Below are positions 63,191 through 64,000 of a stretch of 64,000 nt of DNA, piece by piece. Position 1 is the stretch's first letter, and every line of letters begins with the position of its first letter. Source of the DNA: Mansonella perstans (lineage: Eukaryota > Nematoda > Chromadorea > Rhabditida > Onchocercidae). Under the pieces are notes generated by a model that saw only the letters and a list, made by a program, of their open reading frames with translations, had not been told where the DNA came from and did not search any database. Both the position numbers and the translations under genes were made by a program. Where the stretch lies: contig JBAMDO010000202.1 in NCBI GenBank assembly GCA_037074765.1, positions 43,875-107,874 of the forward strand. The letters run 5' to 3'.

Positions 63191-64000
63191 TGATAATATT
63201 ATTAAAAAAAGTAAAGAAAATTTAATAAAAATTAAACTTTTTGCTTAAATAAAATTGATAAGAGTGAATTAAAAAAAAAATTAAAAACGATAATTATATT
63301 CTTATATTATTGCTTGATGATGATAAGAGCAGTAATAATGATATCGAAAATGATAACGATAATAATTATTAGCAAGAAAAATGAAAAATAAATTGATTAA
63401 GATGATGCTTTCTTTTACTAAAACAAAATGCAAAGATTAATTAAGAAAAAATTACAGCACTAATAGATAATGAATACAAATTAATGAAGATGATGTGAAG
63501 TAAATTATACATTGAAAAGGGAATAAATGTATGGCTAAATGATAAAACTTACAATCTAAAATGATAATTGAAAAAAGTATGGTAAAATTAAAATTAAAAA
63601 TATAAAACAATTTGCTTAAAAAAAATTTGAAAAAAAAATTTTAAGAATGCGAAGAACGATATAAATTATTTTCAAACAAATAAGACGCTAAAAATTGAAA
63701 AAAGATAAGGAATTTGAAATAATTGAAATAATTATCACTATTAGCGGAAAACATGCTAATCAATTCATGCAATTCTAACAATCAAAAAATCTCCAACAAT
63801 TATTCTTTCATTTCCATATCTTTGCCATGTTTTTTGATAATCATTAGTGATAACATGTTACCTATCATATAAGCTTAAGCAAACTGATAAGAAGTAAAAA
63901 ATATAAATAGTATTGCTAGAATCTTCTATTTTCCGCGAAATAATAAATGAAACTCTGGGAAGAATTGCAATAATATAGCAATAATCAATAAAACAAAAAA

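Larger units (their letters stand above)
58067..64000 (-). other. Large intron of the UNC-62 gene running off the window
   Basis: No homeodomain exon (WLFQHLTHPYPSEEQ-type) is seen on the minus strand, so the intron preceding 58,066 is at least 5.9 kb. It contains ATTC repeats, GA and CT runs, a (TA)n run and a less AT-rich island near 62.93-63.13 kb, listed separately. Long introns with regulatory sequence are usual for this gene class. Confidence 0.65.

Overview
The window is nuclear DNA of a nematode, most likely a clade III (filarial or other spirurid) species. It is strongly AT-rich. Genes are split into many short exons of about 80-370 nt, acceptors are of the TTTTCAG/TTTATAG type, and the recognisable proteins look like nematode members of animal families. 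No coding exon was found in the first 10.6 kb or in several long AT-rich deserts. No rRNA, tRNA or CRISPR array was seen. The species call is inference; the gene identities rest on protein motifs translated and spliced by eye.

Layout. (1) 1-10.6 kb: gene-poor, with one broken BEL/Pao-type gag relic near 7.7-7.9 kb. (2) 10,676-14,462 (+): seven-exon CRAL-TRIO (SEC14) plus GOLD lipid-transfer protein of 400 aa, with three GATA-type boxes about 0.2 kb upstream. (3) 15,533-18,868 (-): eight-exon homologue of the rRNA-processing factor RRP36, convergent with the previous gene. (4) 19.23-19.52 kb: a long (TAA)n microsatellite. (5) 21,342-27,076 (-): fourteen-exon autophagy scramblase ATG9 of 808 aa, with a tiny upstream ORF abutting its start codon and two phase-compatible splice solutions in its core. 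(6) 27.1-36.2 kb: a 9 kb desert between divergent genes, holding a perfect inverted repeat, dispersed direct repeats, a 30-bp minisatellite, compound microsatellites and a GA-rich purine tract. (7) 36,158-42,787 (+): eighteen-exon PACS-type trafficking adaptor of 801 aa. (8) about 43.2-49.6 kb (+): an unrecognised, probably type I, single-pass membrane glycoprotein. Its 3' half is well resolved and its 5' half only partly. (9) 49.6-56.3 kb: non-coding AT-rich DNA. (10) 56,327-58,066 (-): the last three exons of a MEIS/UNC-62 TALE homeobox gene. The rest of that gene lies beyond the right edge, so 58.1-64 kb is read as its intron.

Functionally, ATG9 (membrane delivery in autophagy), PACS (adaptor-dependent endosome/TGN sorting) and the CRAL-TRIO-GOLD protein (lipid exchange) all act in membrane traffic. 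The genes do not form an operon: they sit on both strands with kilobases between most of them, and only the PACS/membrane-protein pair (about 0.45 kb apart, same strand) is close enough to be worth testing for polycistronic transcription. I did not find a convincing new molecular system. The most novel items are the unrecognised membrane protein and several unusual splice configurations.
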